Below, piece after piece: positions 36,563 to 45,574 of a DNA stretch of 64,000 nt. The stretch lies in NCBI RefSeq assembly GCF_002067275.1, contig NZ_MVQX01000054.1, positions 1-64,000 of the forward strand, given 5' to 3'. The notes beneath the pieces are model-generated. The model saw nothing but the letters and a program-made list of their open reading frames with translations. It was not told the DNA's origin and did no database searches. This stretch comes from Methanomethylovorans sp. PtaU1.Bin093. Lineage in GTDB: Archaea; Halobacteriota; Methanosarcinia; Methanosarcinales; Methanosarcinaceae. The first letter of the stretch is position 1, and each line of letters opens with the position of its first letter. The translations under genes and the position numbers were made by a program.

Positions 36563-37265
36563 ACGAATATTGCAGGTAGAAGACCTTTGCAAGACCTACA
36601 TGCAGGGGAAGATCCCGGTAACTGCGGTCCATGATGTCACGTTCACCATCAGGCAGGGAGAACTTGTTGCCATAATGGGGCCAAGTGGCTCTGGGAAGTC
36701 TACTTTGATGGCTCTTGTCGGCTGTCTTGAAAAACCCACGAGTGGCAAAGTCGTGATAAGAGGTATTGATATCACTGCTATTCCTGATAGAGAACTCCCA
36801 GGGATCAGGCGGAGGATGATAGGTTTTGTATTCCAGCACTATAATCTGTTACCAGCATTATCGGCTCTCGGGAATGTCGAGCTTGCCATGAGGTTTTCAG
36901 GGGTGACTAAAAAAGAGAGGCTGAAACGGGCGGAAGATCTGCTTCAGAAACTAGGACTTGAAAAACGGCTGCATCACAGGCCAAATGAACTTTCAGGAGG
37001 GGAACAGCAGAGGGTAGCTATCGCAAGGGCTATTGCAAATGGTCCTTCCATAATTCTCGCTGACGAACCTACCGGGGAGGTAGATAGCAGTACACGAGAT
37101 AAAATTATCAAGATCTTCGAGGAATTAAGGCTTCAGGGGCAGACTATCATTATAGTTACCCATGACCCCGAAGTTGCAAAGCACTGTGACAGAGTGATCC
37201 GCATAATGGATGGAACCCTGTCACAGGAGGAGAGAAAAGATTATCAGCAATATGCTACAAGGTAA
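36555..37265 (+). CDS. ABC transporter ATPase, LolD/MacB type
   Basis: A 236-residue ATPase: Walker A GPSGSGKST, Q-loop FVFQHYNLLPALSALGNVELAM, signature LSGGEQQRVAIARAI, Walker B IILADEPTGEVDS, H-loop IVTHDPEVAKHCD. It pairs with the overlapping FtsX/MacB permease. Its last 22 bases overlap the end of the convergent coiled-coil gene. Together with the exported protein upstream it forms a three-gene unit. Confidence 0.94.
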   Translation: MAERILQVEDLCKTYMQGKIPVTAVHDVTFTIRQGELVAIMGPSGSGKSTLMALVGCLEKPTSGKVVIRGIDITAIPDRELPGIRRRMIGFVFQHYNLLPALSALGNVELAMRFSGVTKKERLKRAEDLLQKLGLEKRLHHRPNELSGGEQQRVAIARAIANGPSIILADEPTGEVDSSTRDKIIKIFEELRLQGQTIIIVTHDPEVAKHCDRVIRIMDGTLSQEERKDYQQYATR

Positions 37266-37555
37266 GCTGTGTCTTCTGCCTTCTTCTCAGTTTCCGCAGT
37301 GGTAGAAGGGTTTGTTTTAGCCCTTGATCCCTTCAATGCTTCCAGATTCATTTCCAGTTGTTGGATCTGCAACTTTGCCCTTTGTACCTTCTCATTTTCA
37401 GCTTTCAGCTTTTCCAGCAGTTCTGCCTTCCTTTCTTCACTAATGTTCGAATCTGATATTTGCTTCTGGTACTGCTGGGATACTTGAGCATATTTCTTGA
37501 ACATTTCGTGGAGAGTATCAAGGTTCTTTTCCAGATCCATTATAGTCTTGTCCAT
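37244..37555 (-). CDS. Small coiled-coil protein
   Basis: A 103-residue, highly charged helical protein (MDLEKNLDTLHEMFKKYAQVSQQYQKQI through LQIQQLEMNLEALKG) predicted to form a coiled coil, with a flexible Thr/Glu tail. No hydrophobic segment is present. It converges on the ABC ATPase with a 22-base overlap. No family was recognised. Confidence 0.55.
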   Translation of the reverse strand: MDKTIMDLEKNLDTLHEMFKKYAQVSQQYQKQISDSNISEERKAELLEKLKAENEKVQRAKLQIQQLEMNLEALKGSRAKTNPSTTAETEKKAEDTAYLVAYC

Positions 37556-37796
37556 GCCGGTCGCTTCCTTCGTTTTTTGAACTTATCTTGGTTATCTGCG
37601 GCTTATATTTGGTTCTAAGCTCTAATTTAAAAAAAGAATAATTATCTATATATAGATTTCTATACAATAGTATATACTCATTGTCATAATGATGAGTGAA
37701 CTTTTCTTATCATTTCTAATAGACAGTGAATATGGGAAATGAAAATAAACAATAAGTAAAAAATAAAAACATTGAAAAAACTATATGATTAAAATC

Positions 37797-38351
37797 TTAA
37801 CAAATTCCTTCCGAACCCTCGCATAGCTGCAGTATTGTAGCTTCCGGGTGTGAATGTATCACTTCATTGAGCTGCTTTTTGCAATCAGTGGGAATGTTCG
37901 ACAATGTACTATCCTTTTCGACGAAATCTATTATGGATTCATTCTCTGTTAGCTCTATAACATCAAAATCGTTTACCATTAACATTACTTCCAGGATAGC
38001 CCTCTTTATTGAATTTTCATCTTCATTTTGTGCACTGATGATAGCTTTATCATGGTGTTTGAGTTCAGCATGCATCTTTTCGATTTCCGGAGCAAGGATC
38101 CCCATGCCTGTTTTCATGGCTGCTGCTGCAGCAAGTACCTGCACAAGTACCACTTCATCAGACTCGAACATGTCTCCTATCTCCTTCATAGCTGCTATGC
38201 ATCCTTCATTGGCAAGTACCACAGGATCTATTCCTTTCTGTATGCCTTCTGTTACAGCTGACTTTACTGCCTTTTCATCAAATTCTTGGATCGATCTTTT
38301 TATCCTGAAAAGGATATTATCTTTTGTTTTTTCCAGATCAGTTTGTAGCAC
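37797..38351 (-). CDS. Corrinoid-protein paralog lacking the cobalt-ligand histidine
   Basis: The 184-residue product follows the methanogen corrinoid protein plan: a helical cap (AVTEGIQKGIDPVVLANEGCIAAMKEIGDMFESDEVVLVQVLAAAAAMKTGMGILAPEIEK) and then a Rossmann-like B12 domain. Where true corrinoid proteins have DxHxxGK, this one reads NEDENSIKR, without the histidine that binds cobalt. The B12 domain is shortened too (ends EATILQLCEGSEGIC). The GTG at 38351 is the likely start, six bases behind GGAGGT; the in-frame ATG 38411 has no such site. No methyltransferase gene lies beside it. It may act without cobalamin, for example as a regulator, or be decaying. Confidence 0.75.
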   Translation of the reverse strand: MLQTDLEKTKDNILFRIKRSIQEFDEKAVKSAVTEGIQKGIDPVVLANEGCIAAMKEIGDMFESDEVVLVQVLAAAAAMKTGMGILAPEIEKMHAELKHHDKAIISAQNEDENSIKRAILEVMLMVNDFDVIELTENESIIDFVEKDSTLSNIPTDCKKQLNEVIHSHPEATILQLCEGSEGIC

Positions 38352-38629
38352 ACTAATACCTCCCGCATTCCCCTCAATGGTAAGGCAGGAACATTGTAAC
38401 ATATTGCACAAAAACCAATCTATATTTAAATCTTGCGGGTCTTGAATGACAAGCCATTATTAATTCAAGAATTATAATATAAAAAGAAAAATTATATTGG
38501 TATATGCATCTCAATCGAACAAAATCATAAAAAAAGTAGAATACTGATCTTTTTTGTTGGTATTAGTGAACAGATTGTTCATTATAAGGAAATAAATGTC
38601 AATACCTGCGCAATTGCAGGTATTGGGTC

Positions 38630-39757
38630 TTACATAGAAGAAACTATTCTTGCGATATCGTCACCTACATCGGATGTGGTTGATGTGCCGCCCATGTCGT
38701 AGGTCTTTACCTTACTGTCAAGTATGTTCTTTTCAATAGCAGAAACTATCGCATCTGCGGCATCTTTTTCTCCAAGCTGTTCCAGCATAAGGGAACCTGC
38801 CCAGATTGTAGCTATAGGGTTTACCTTATTTTGTCCCTTGTACTTTGGTGCAGAACCATGTATTGGCTCGAACATACTCGTACCCTCGGGATTAATATTG
38901 CCTCCTGGAGCAAGTCCAAGACCGCCCTGTACCATTGCGCCGAGGTCTGTGATTATGTCACCAAACATGTTAGGGGTGACAACTACATCGAACCATTCCG
39001 GGTTTTTCACAAACCACATGGTGATTGCATCCACATAGTTAAAGTCGGTTGTTATTTCTGGGTATCCCGAGGCTATGTCCTGGAACTCCTGTCTCCAAAA
39101 CCCATATATATCGGAAAGTACATTCGCCTTGTCCACAGAGGACACGTGTTTCTTTCTTTTCATAGCAAGATCAAAAGCGTATTTGATCACTCTGCGGGTT
39201 CCTTCCTTTGAGATCATTCCTATCTGATAAGCGATCTCTTCACTATCTGTTTCAATGTCCAGGCCGAACTTAGCAGAATACAGATTTCTTTCAACCTCGA
39301 GCAGGTTCTTGCTGACTCCCTTTTTAGCTTTTCCTCCAATGCCTATGTAGAAATCTTCAGTGTTCTCTCTTACCACAGTGAAATCTATGTCTTTTGGGGT
39401 CTTGTCTTTTACAGGCGTCCACACACCCTCAAGCAATTTTATGGGCCTGAGGTTCACGTACTGGTCGAAATAGAACCTTGCTGCCAGAAGAATCCCTTTT
39501 TCCAGAACTCCCGGAGCAACTCTCGGATCTCCGATAGAACCAAGGTATATCACAGGGTAATTGGAGAGTTCTCTGAGCGTATCGGCGGAGATCAATTCTC
39601 CGGTTTCAAGGTAATGATCTGCCCCATGGGGAAAATCCACCCATTCAACATCGAACCCGAATTTTTCGCCTGCAGCGTCTATAACTTTCTTACCTTCAGC
39701 AACTATCTCTGGGCCGATACCATCGCCTGGTATAGCTGGAATCTTATACTGTGTCAT
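38630..39757 (-). CDS. leuB: 3-isopropylmalate / homoisocitrate dehydrogenase family
   Basis: A 375-residue beta-decarboxylating dehydrogenase: [17 protein letters not shown], substrate-binding region [32 protein letters not shown], catalytic Lys in [52 protein letters not shown] and [10 protein letters not shown]. In methanogens the same family serves leucine synthesis (LeuB) and the homoisocitrate step of coenzyme B synthesis (AksF); sequence alone does not decide. It is cotranscribed with the leuD-like subunit 36 bases upstream. Confidence 0.85.
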   Translation of the reverse strand: MTQYKIPAIPGDGIGPEIVAEGKKVIDAAGEKFGFDVEWVDFPHGADHYLETGELISADTLRELSNYPVIYLGSIGDPRVAPGVLEKGILLAARFYFDQYVNLRPIKLLEGVWTPVKDKTPKDIDFTVVRENTEDFYIGIGGKAKKGVSKNLLEVERNLYSAKFGLDIETDSEEIAYQIGMISKEGTRRVIKYAFDLAMKRKKHVSSVDKANVLSDIYGFWRQEFQDIASGYPEITTDFNYVDAITMWFVKNPEWFDVVVTPNMFGDIITDLGAMVQGGLGLAPGGNINPEGTSMFEPIHGSAPKYKGQNKVNPIATIWAGSLMLEQLGEKDAADAIVSAIEKNILDSKVKTYDMGGTSTTSDVGDDIARIVSSM

Positions 39758-39793
39758 GTTCCTTCCTTTTAAAATCGATATTTTTCTTTGTAT

Positions 39794-40276
39794 TTACCTT
39801 ACCATTTTTTTGGCATACTCTATCAGCCCGCCGGAATCCACGATCCCCCTCACGAAATCCGGTAGTGGGGTGGCTTGGTACTGCTCATCCTTTGAAATAT
39901 TCTTAATGATCCCCGTGCTAAGGTCTACCTCAAGGATATCTCCATCATCTATTCTGTCCGTATCAGGGGATTCCAAAAGTGGCACTCCTATGTTGATGGC
40001 ATTCCTGAAAAATATGCGAGCAAAAGATTTTGCTATAACACAGCCAATCTTTGTTCCTTTTAGCGCCAAAGGCGCATGTTCTCTCGAAGATCCGCAGCCA
40101 AAATTATTGCCAGCAACAATTATATCGTTCTCTTTCACCTGCTTGGGGAATTCCGGCCTCACACCCTCAAAAGCGTGGGCTGCAAGTTCTTTGGGTGTGT
40201 TCATTATAAGATACCTTCCCGGGATCACAGCATCGGTATCAATATCATCACCAAATTTCCAAACTTTTCCTTTCAT
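39794..40276 (-). CDS. leuD: 3-isopropylmalate dehydratase / homoaconitase small subunit
   Basis: A 160-residue swivel subunit of an aconitase-like dehydratase: KVWKFGDDIDTDAVIPGRYLIMNTPKEL, IIVAGNNFGCGSSREHAPLALKGTKIG, VIAKSFARIFFRNAINIGVPLLE. The GRYL segment carries the loop that sets substrate size; whether this is LeuD or the coenzyme B pathway homoaconitase (HacB/AksE) cannot be settled by eye. The large Fe-S subunit is not in the window. Operon with the dehydrogenase gene. Confidence 0.87.
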   Translation of the reverse strand: MKGKVWKFGDDIDTDAVIPGRYLIMNTPKELAAHAFEGVRPEFPKQVKENDIIVAGNNFGCGSSREHAPLALKGTKIGCVIAKSFARIFFRNAINIGVPLLESPDTDRIDDGDILEVDLSTGIIKNISKDEQYQATPLPDFVRGIVDSGGLIEYAKKMVR

Positions 40277-40426
40277 GTTATCACAGCCAGACGAATTAAA
40301 ATATTATCAATGATAGTGTCATTCTTTCAGCTTTATAGTAACTGACATCAACTACCTAAATACAATAATCCTAAATAATACTAATGTAAAGGGAATGATA
40401 GTTCGTACATCCAGCCAGGACAATAG

Positions 40427-41722
40427 TTATTCAGTTTTTTCATGTCCATAGCCCAGTGCACTGGGTTCATTGCCCCCGTGCCAGCTAAGCCGTGGGCGCA
40501 TTCTTATTATATGGGCCGCCTCGGTGGTATCATCAAGTATAAATGCTATTCCTTGCTCCATTCCCATTTTCCGGATCGAATCCCCAATATTCTCTTTCAT
40601 GTAGCTGGGTCTGAAAGATTCAAGTGCACTGATATCTTCAGCTGCTGTCAGGCGATGGCAGATCAGTACATCTGATTGTGAAGTGACTTCCGGATCAAGG
40701 GCTGAAGGACGTTGTGTGGCAAGGATCAGCGAAAGCCCCGGCTGTCTGCCCTGGCGCAACCATTCGTTGATAAGTATATCTGAAGCAAGTGTCTTGCTTC
40801 CCTTAGGTACAAAAAGATGAGCTTCGTCGATGAACATCCAGACCATGGGCATACCTGTGTTATCTTGTTCATATCCCATTGTCATACATTCCTCTGATCT
40901 GCGCGCATCAAGGCGCTGATAATAAATTTCCTTGCTTATCTGCCCAACAACAGCTGCTCTTACATCCAGGTCCTTAAGAGTGCTAACATCGAGAACTGTT
41001 GTGCAACCCCTTTGGACAAGGTCTTTCACAGAAACTCCTTCTTCTGTGAAAATGCCCCATGAAGATGCCGTTCTGATGTAGTTCTCAGCAGCACTCTTGG
41101 TCACACTGTCAGCTCTTTCGTCTTCCATCACCACGTCCATTATTGTATCAAAGGAAAAACTTCCATGCATTGATCTGAGCTCTGCAACTACTCTTATTAG
41201 CAGTACTCCCAGAGGAGAAACTTCATCGATACTGAAAAGCTTACACCATGCATAACCATCCATTGAAGAAATGGGAATAGAGAACGGTAGGACCTCTATT
41301 TTTTGTCCTTCATATTTACTGATACTTCCGGCAGGGACGAAAACTTTTATTTCTACTCCTCTTGGGTCAAGTGACCATTGCTTCAATAAGATCTCTTGTG
41401 GGTCATTAGATTTTCCCATTGTCCAGAATATGCCCATGGTATCGATCACGAGAGACGCAATATTATTCCTGATGTAAAAAGGAAGCAATGATAGTTCTTC
41501 TACAAGGGTACCCATAGTATAGGACTTTCCATAGCCTCTTTTACCACAGATCAAGATACAATGAGGCCTAAGAGCATCCAATCCTACATAAGACGCAGCT
41601 GAGCCGTCCAGTGCCAGATATCTCCCAAGGTTAAGAAGACCCATTTCCTCATTATTTCTTCTACCAAGAACATAGCGTTTTTTGGTGACACCCGCTGCAA
41701 AAGTATCAGAGATAGAATTCAT
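40427..41722 (-). CDS. HerA-like DUF87 ATPase
   Basis: A 431-residue ATPase of the HerA/FtsK superfamily: Walker A ICGKRGYGKSYTMG, Walker B VWMFIDEAHLFVP, and a sensor-like ILATQRPSALDPEVTSQSDVLI. A HAS-type N-terminal barrel precedes it (about residues 1-50). HerA proteins usually work with the NurA nuclease in DNA end resection; no nurA is near, so this may be a stand-alone paralog. It is a single gene on the minus strand. Confidence 0.85.
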   Translation of the reverse strand: MNSISDTFAAGVTKKRYVLGRRNNEEMGLLNLGRYLALDGSAASYVGLDALRPHCILICGKRGYGKSYTMGTLVEELSLLPFYIRNNIASLVIDTMGIFWTMGKSNDPQEILLKQWSLDPRGVEIKVFVPAGSISKYEGQKIEVLPFSIPISSMDGYAWCKLFSIDEVSPLGVLLIRVVAELRSMHGSFSFDTIMDVVMEDERADSVTKSAAENYIRTASSWGIFTEEGVSVKDLVQRGCTTVLDVSTLKDLDVRAAVVGQISKEIYYQRLDARRSEECMTMGYEQDNTGMPMVWMFIDEAHLFVPKGSKTLASDILINEWLRQGRQPGLSLILATQRPSALDPEVTSQSDVLICHRLTAAEDISALESFRPSYMKENIGDSIRKMGMEQGIAFILDDTTEAAHIIRMRPRLSWHGGNEPSALGYGHEKTE

Positions 41723-42027
41723 ACATGTGAAAAATATGCAACATATATATTTATTTCCATCTGATGCTCAGTTGCCAGGCATTTAATGTAAAATAGTAGT
41801 ATCCAGTGCAAAAATCGGGGCAGGTCATAGCTCAAAAATAAATTGCAAGGTCACAGGATCAAAACAAAAAGTATAAATTCTAGGGTAATGAATCCATTAA
41901 GAGGAATCTCCTGTACATAAAGAATCACTCCCATCGATTCATTCTATCTAATGGATCTATTGGTGCAATGAGATACTATTCCCCGTAATTCACCCAAAAT
42001 CTGAGAGATTCCTCAATTTCTATATAT
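41723..42027. other. Gap with a 10-bp long-range inverted repeat
   Basis: Between two same-strand genes. GAGGAATCTC (41901-41910) pairs perfectly with GAGATTCCTC (42005-42014), enclosing 94 bases; ATCCATTA (41892-41899) and TAATGGAT (41949-41956) offer a second pairing. A structured RNA or terminator is possible. No ORF of interest was seen here. Confidence 0.35.
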
Positions 42028-43437
42028 TTAGGTTAAAGAAGAACATATTTTAAGTATGCCTCTGGCTGCAAGTATTCCTGTCGCTGCAGAGTTAACAAGG
42101 TCTCTGGAAAGACCGGTACCATCCCCGGCAGCAAATAGTCCTTTTATACTTGTTTGCATGTCCCTGTCCACAGATACTTCCATAGCATAAAGTTTTACCT
42201 CAGGCGCGTAGAGGAGCGTAGAGTCAGAATTCACGCCGGGAATGATCATATTGAGGGTGTCCAGTCCTTCTATGATGTCCATAACTATTCTGTGAGGCAG
42301 CGCCATGGAAATATCTCCAGGTGTTATATCTTTCAGAGTATTCTTTATCGAATTCTTTGCAATCCTTGCTTCAGTTGAACGTCGGCCCCTGCGCAGGTCT
42401 CCCATCCTCTGTAATACGGGCTTTCCGCCACCAATGGTAGTGGCCAGTTTTGCCACTGATTTTGCGTACTTGATCGTATCCTCCATCGGATGTGTCAATT
42501 CCACATGTACCAGAAAAGCAAAATTCGTGTTTTCTGAGGTCACAGTGTGCATCGAATGTCCATTTGTCGCAATGAAGCCTTCATAATTTTCTTTCACGAC
42601 AAATCCGTGCTCATTGGTACAAAAAGTCCGCACGAAATCATCATATCTGGGAGTACGGATATGGAATTTCGGATCGTGGTTTATGCTAGTGACCGGATCC
42701 ATTATTATTGCAGGGACCTCTACTCTCACTCCAATGTCCACGCCACTGAAATTCGCTTTTATTGAGTGCTCTGTTACCAGTCTATTTACCCACTCGCAGC
42801 CTATCCTCCCCGGACAAAGTAATACATAACTAGAGGTAAGATGCTTTCCGTCTTCAAGTATCACACCTCTGCATATTGAGTTCTCGATTATCAGGTCGAT
42901 CACTCTTGTCCTTAACATAAAATGTACACCTTTGTTGTCAAGGTCGTGCTTGAATCGTGAAATAACCTCTTTTGCATTATCTGAACCTATATGCCTTTGC
43001 CGTATCTCTATGAACTTGGCACCTACTGAAGCCGCCCGGCGCTGTAAGATCTCAACTTCTTGTTGATCAGGAAAGGATACTTTGGTTGTTGCACCATATT
43101 CCAAAAAAACAGCATCTACCTCTTCCACAAGTTCCCATGCCGCACTTTCATCATCTGTGAATACAGAGAGGTCGCCGCCGATATCCGGCCTGAGGTTCAA
43201 GGTACCATCAGAGAAGGTACCGGCACCTCCTACACCGCACATAATGTCACATGGCAAGCAGTGTGCACATTTCAGTTCTGGTTCCAGGGAACAATGCCTA
43301 TCCTTAACATCGCTTCCCATATCTATAACTAAAATCTTTAATTTATTGCAGGCAAGTTCCCTTGCAGCAAACATGCCTGCAGGTCCTGCCCCTACTATGA
43401 TCACATCATAGTCAGGCCTATCAAAAGAAGAGGTCAT
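42028..43437 (-). CDS. FAD-dependent dehydrogenase (COG2509-like)
   Basis: A 469-residue flavoprotein. The N-terminal dinucleotide fold is YDVIIVGAGPAGMFAARELA, followed by a cysteine-bearing loop (CSLEPELKCAHCLPCDIMCGVGGAGTFSDG) and a late FAD-contact GLFAAGDGTGLSRDLVNSAATGILAARGI. This matches the COG2509 uncharacterised dehydrogenases. ATG 43437 fits the fold start. It sits 43 bases downstream of purP on the same strand. The substrate is unknown. Confidence 0.85.
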   Translation of the reverse strand: MTSSFDRPDYDVIIVGAGPAGMFAARELACNKLKILVIDMGSDVKDRHCSLEPELKCAHCLPCDIMCGVGGAGTFSDGTLNLRPDIGGDLSVFTDDESAAWELVEEVDAVFLEYGATTKVSFPDQQEVEILQRRAASVGAKFIEIRQRHIGSDNAKEVISRFKHDLDNKGVHFMLRTRVIDLIIENSICRGVILEDGKHLTSSYVLLCPGRIGCEWVNRLVTEHSIKANFSGVDIGVRVEVPAIIMDPVTSINHDPKFHIRTPRYDDFVRTFCTNEHGFVVKENYEGFIATNGHSMHTVTSENTNFAFLVHVELTHPMEDTIKYAKSVAKLATTIGGGKPVLQRMGDLRRGRRSTEARIAKNSIKNTLKDITPGDISMALPHRIVMDIIEGLDTLNMIIPGVNSDSTLLYAPEVKLYAMEVSVDRDMQTSIKGLFAAGDGTGLSRDLVNSAATGILAARGILKICSSLT

Positions 43438-43480
43438 GCACATCATCCTTCGGAATATGAACAATGTGCAATATGTTCTC

Positions 43481-44548
43481 TCAAGATAAAATCTTATCCA
43501 GTTTTTTCAGCTTTCTGCCAAGGGAAATTTCCTGGGCGATCCTCCTTCCGGTTGAAAGGCCAGGTTCAACGAAATCCGAGTATGGAGAACCTGCAGGATA
43601 AAGATTTGTGCCTGCAACTATGCGGGCAGATATCTCAAAAACTTTGATCTCAAGTTTGTCTGTGAATACTGTTTCAAGACAGAAGGGACCTATCATACCA
43701 TCGAACAGCTTAAGTGACTGCTCGACCACTTTTTCACCAAGTTCAAATATCAGTGGGAGCAATGATTCTCTTGCAACCAGTGGCACGTTTCCTGTGACAA
43801 CGTATGTGGGATGAATTCCTGCATCTTCCAGCTCCCGGGGGGAACCCAGCCTGAATATCTCATCAGCATTGGATTCCACACGTCTGTCCATACTTAGCAT
43901 TTCCAGCACACCGGTGCTTAGGGTATAGCCTTCTGTCTTTAGGGGCGAATAGAAAAAATGAAGGTAATACCTTGTACCCACAATGAATTCCTGGATGTTG
44001 TATTTCTGGGTCTTGTCGACATTCTCAAGGAAATCTTCGTAGTTCTTGGCAACAAAGAACCCACGACCTCCCTTAGCTCCATGGTATTTTACCATAACAG
44101 GTCCATTTATCTCTTCCGGTTTCACCAGTTTTGGCATGTGGATACCTGCACCTTCCAGCCATTCTCTTTCTTTGTTCCTGTCAGATTCCCACTCAAGTAC
44201 GTTCCGGTTGCCAAAAGTAGGTACTGGAAACTCAGTGAATTTCTCAGTGCCTAGATATTCCACAAAAGATCCATGTGGCACAACGATAGCATTCTTCCTT
44301 ACAAGCTGTTCAGCTATCAATGGAATGGCTTGGTAATTATCTACCACTATGAACTCGTCAGGCTTTGCTTTAGGAAAAGCATCATAAAATTTAGGAGGTT
44401 TTTTGACGCAGATACCAATAGTTTTGAAACCTTCCTTCCTTGCACCGTCAAATATCTGAAGGCTTGAATGAGAGCATACAGTTGCAATTGCAAGGTTATC
44501 CAGATCATAGGTTTCTACGATTCTCATGATTTGGTCTTTTTCTATCAT
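43481..44548 (-). CDS. purP: FAICAR synthetase (formate-dependent)
   Basis: Ligates formate to AICAR with ATP, giving FAICAR in archaeal purine synthesis. The 355-residue ATP-grasp protein has the PurP-type N-terminus (AIATVCSHSSLQIFDGARKEGFKTIGI), GPVMVKYHGAKGGRGFFVAKNYEDF, and a C-terminal ELGEKVVEQSLKLFDGMIGPFCLETVF. PurP avoids the folate-dependent transformylase. A full-length purH also occurs at 51947, so the pathway step is encoded twice. It is divergent from a membrane-anchored regulator. Confidence 0.94.
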   Translation of the reverse strand: MIEKDQIMRIVETYDLDNLAIATVCSHSSLQIFDGARKEGFKTIGICVKKPPKFYDAFPKAKPDEFIVVDNYQAIPLIAEQLVRKNAIVVPHGSFVEYLGTEKFTEFPVPTFGNRNVLEWESDRNKEREWLEGAGIHMPKLVKPEEINGPVMVKYHGAKGGRGFFVAKNYEDFLENVDKTQKYNIQEFIVGTRYYLHFFYSPLKTEGYTLSTGVLEMLSMDRRVESNADEIFRLGSPRELEDAGIHPTYVVTGNVPLVARESLLPLIFELGEKVVEQSLKLFDGMIGPFCLETVFTDKLEIKVFEISARIVAGTNLYPAGSPYSDFVEPGLSTGRRIAQEISLGRKLKKLDKILS

Positions 44549-44610
44549 TATTGTGCCCCAAAAAGTTACATTATATTGTTCTATCTATTTTTTAAGTTTG
44601 CGGAATCATT

Positions 44611-44652
44611 TCATAACTGCGAATTGTTTCGAAGTTTACGGAAAAGTTATGA
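44611..44652. promoter_or_regulatory. Inverted repeat in the purP / regulator intergenic region
   Basis: TCATAACT (44611-44618) and AGTTATGA (44645-44652) are perfect 8-bp arms 26 bases apart, ending 24 bases before the ATG of the wHTH regulator gene. They may be an operator for that regulator or for purP. Inferred from position only. Confidence 0.35.
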
Positions 44653-44676
44653 GGTTCACGGTGGTTATAGTTAAAC

Positions 44677-45558
44677 ATGCAAGAGATAGAGGACGAAAGC
44701 AACAATTCCGACAAAGTTCTGGTCTTACCTCTTAATGAGGATTCAAAAAAGGTAACTCAGGCTCTCACTAATGAGAAAGCTCTCAAAATGCTGGAGATGC
44801 TGGCAGATAAACCCATGTCTGCAACTACTTTATCGGAAAAGATGGGTCTTCCCCTAACTACCATAAAATACAATCTTGATAGCCTTATAGAAGCTGATCT
44901 CATTAAGGTAAAAGAGACAAAATGGAGCCAGAAAGGTCGTGAGATCAAAATATACGAGCCCGTGCAAAAACTCATTGTGGTGGTTCCCGGTACAAAGAAC
45001 GTTGATAGATCATCTATTATGGGGATGTTGAAAAAATACCTGGGTCTTTTCATGGGTGCAGTATTTGCAGCTACTGGTATAGAATTCCTCACACGCAGGA
45101 TAGGTCTGTCTCCTTCTGTGAACTATTATCCTGCGACTCTTGAAGAAACTGCTATGAAATCCGGAGGATATGGTGGATCTGTCAACGAGAGTCTTGATCC
45201 GGCTGCGAGAGCGGCAGATCAGGCATCTACTATGCTGGCGACCATGATATCTAACGACAGTTCAGATGCTGCTACCATGGTTTCTGATGAGGCTGTCAAT
45301 TATACCCCGATGGTCCCTACGGAAAGCCTGACAACATATGTGAACACTACAGGATCGAACATTACAGATCCTAACTCAACTCTTGTACCTGCATCATATC
45401 CGCCGGTAGAGGATGCCACAGTTATTACAGGCACAAGTCCTGGTCTCATCCCGCCCGATCTTCTGGCGCATGTGAGCGTTTGGTTCTTTTTTGGGTGCTT
45501 ATTTGTTATATTATTCATGTTATTGAGGGAAATGTATTATAGAAAAAAGGCGCTATGA
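44677..45558 (+). CDS. Membrane-anchored winged-helix regulator
   Basis: A 293-residue protein. Residues 25-105 form an ArsR-like winged helix (KALKMLEMLADKPMSATTLSEKMGLPLTTIKYNLDSLIEADLIKVKETKWSQKGREIKIYEP). A hydrophobic helix near 115-140 (YLGLFMGAVFAATGIEFL), a Ser/Thr-rich linker of about 120 residues with sequons, and a second C-terminal helix (VSVWFFFGCLFVILFMLLREM) follow. The linker therefore probably faces outside and the DNA-binding head the cytoplasm. The signal it senses is unknown. It precedes truA by 16 bases. Confidence 0.7.
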   Translation: MQEIEDESNNSDKVLVLPLNEDSKKVTQALTNEKALKMLEMLADKPMSATTLSEKMGLPLTTIKYNLDSLIEADLIKVKETKWSQKGREIKIYEPVQKLIVVVPGTKNVDRSSIMGMLKKYLGLFMGAVFAATGIEFLTRRIGLSPSVNYYPATLEETAMKSGGYGGSVNESLDPAARAADQASTMLATMISNDSSDAATMVSDEAVNYTPMVPTESLTTYVNTTGSNITDPNSTLVPASYPPVEDATVITGTSPGLIPPDLLAHVSVWFFFGCLFVILFMLLREMYYRKKAL

Positions 45559-45574
45559 GAATTAGTGAGACTTA

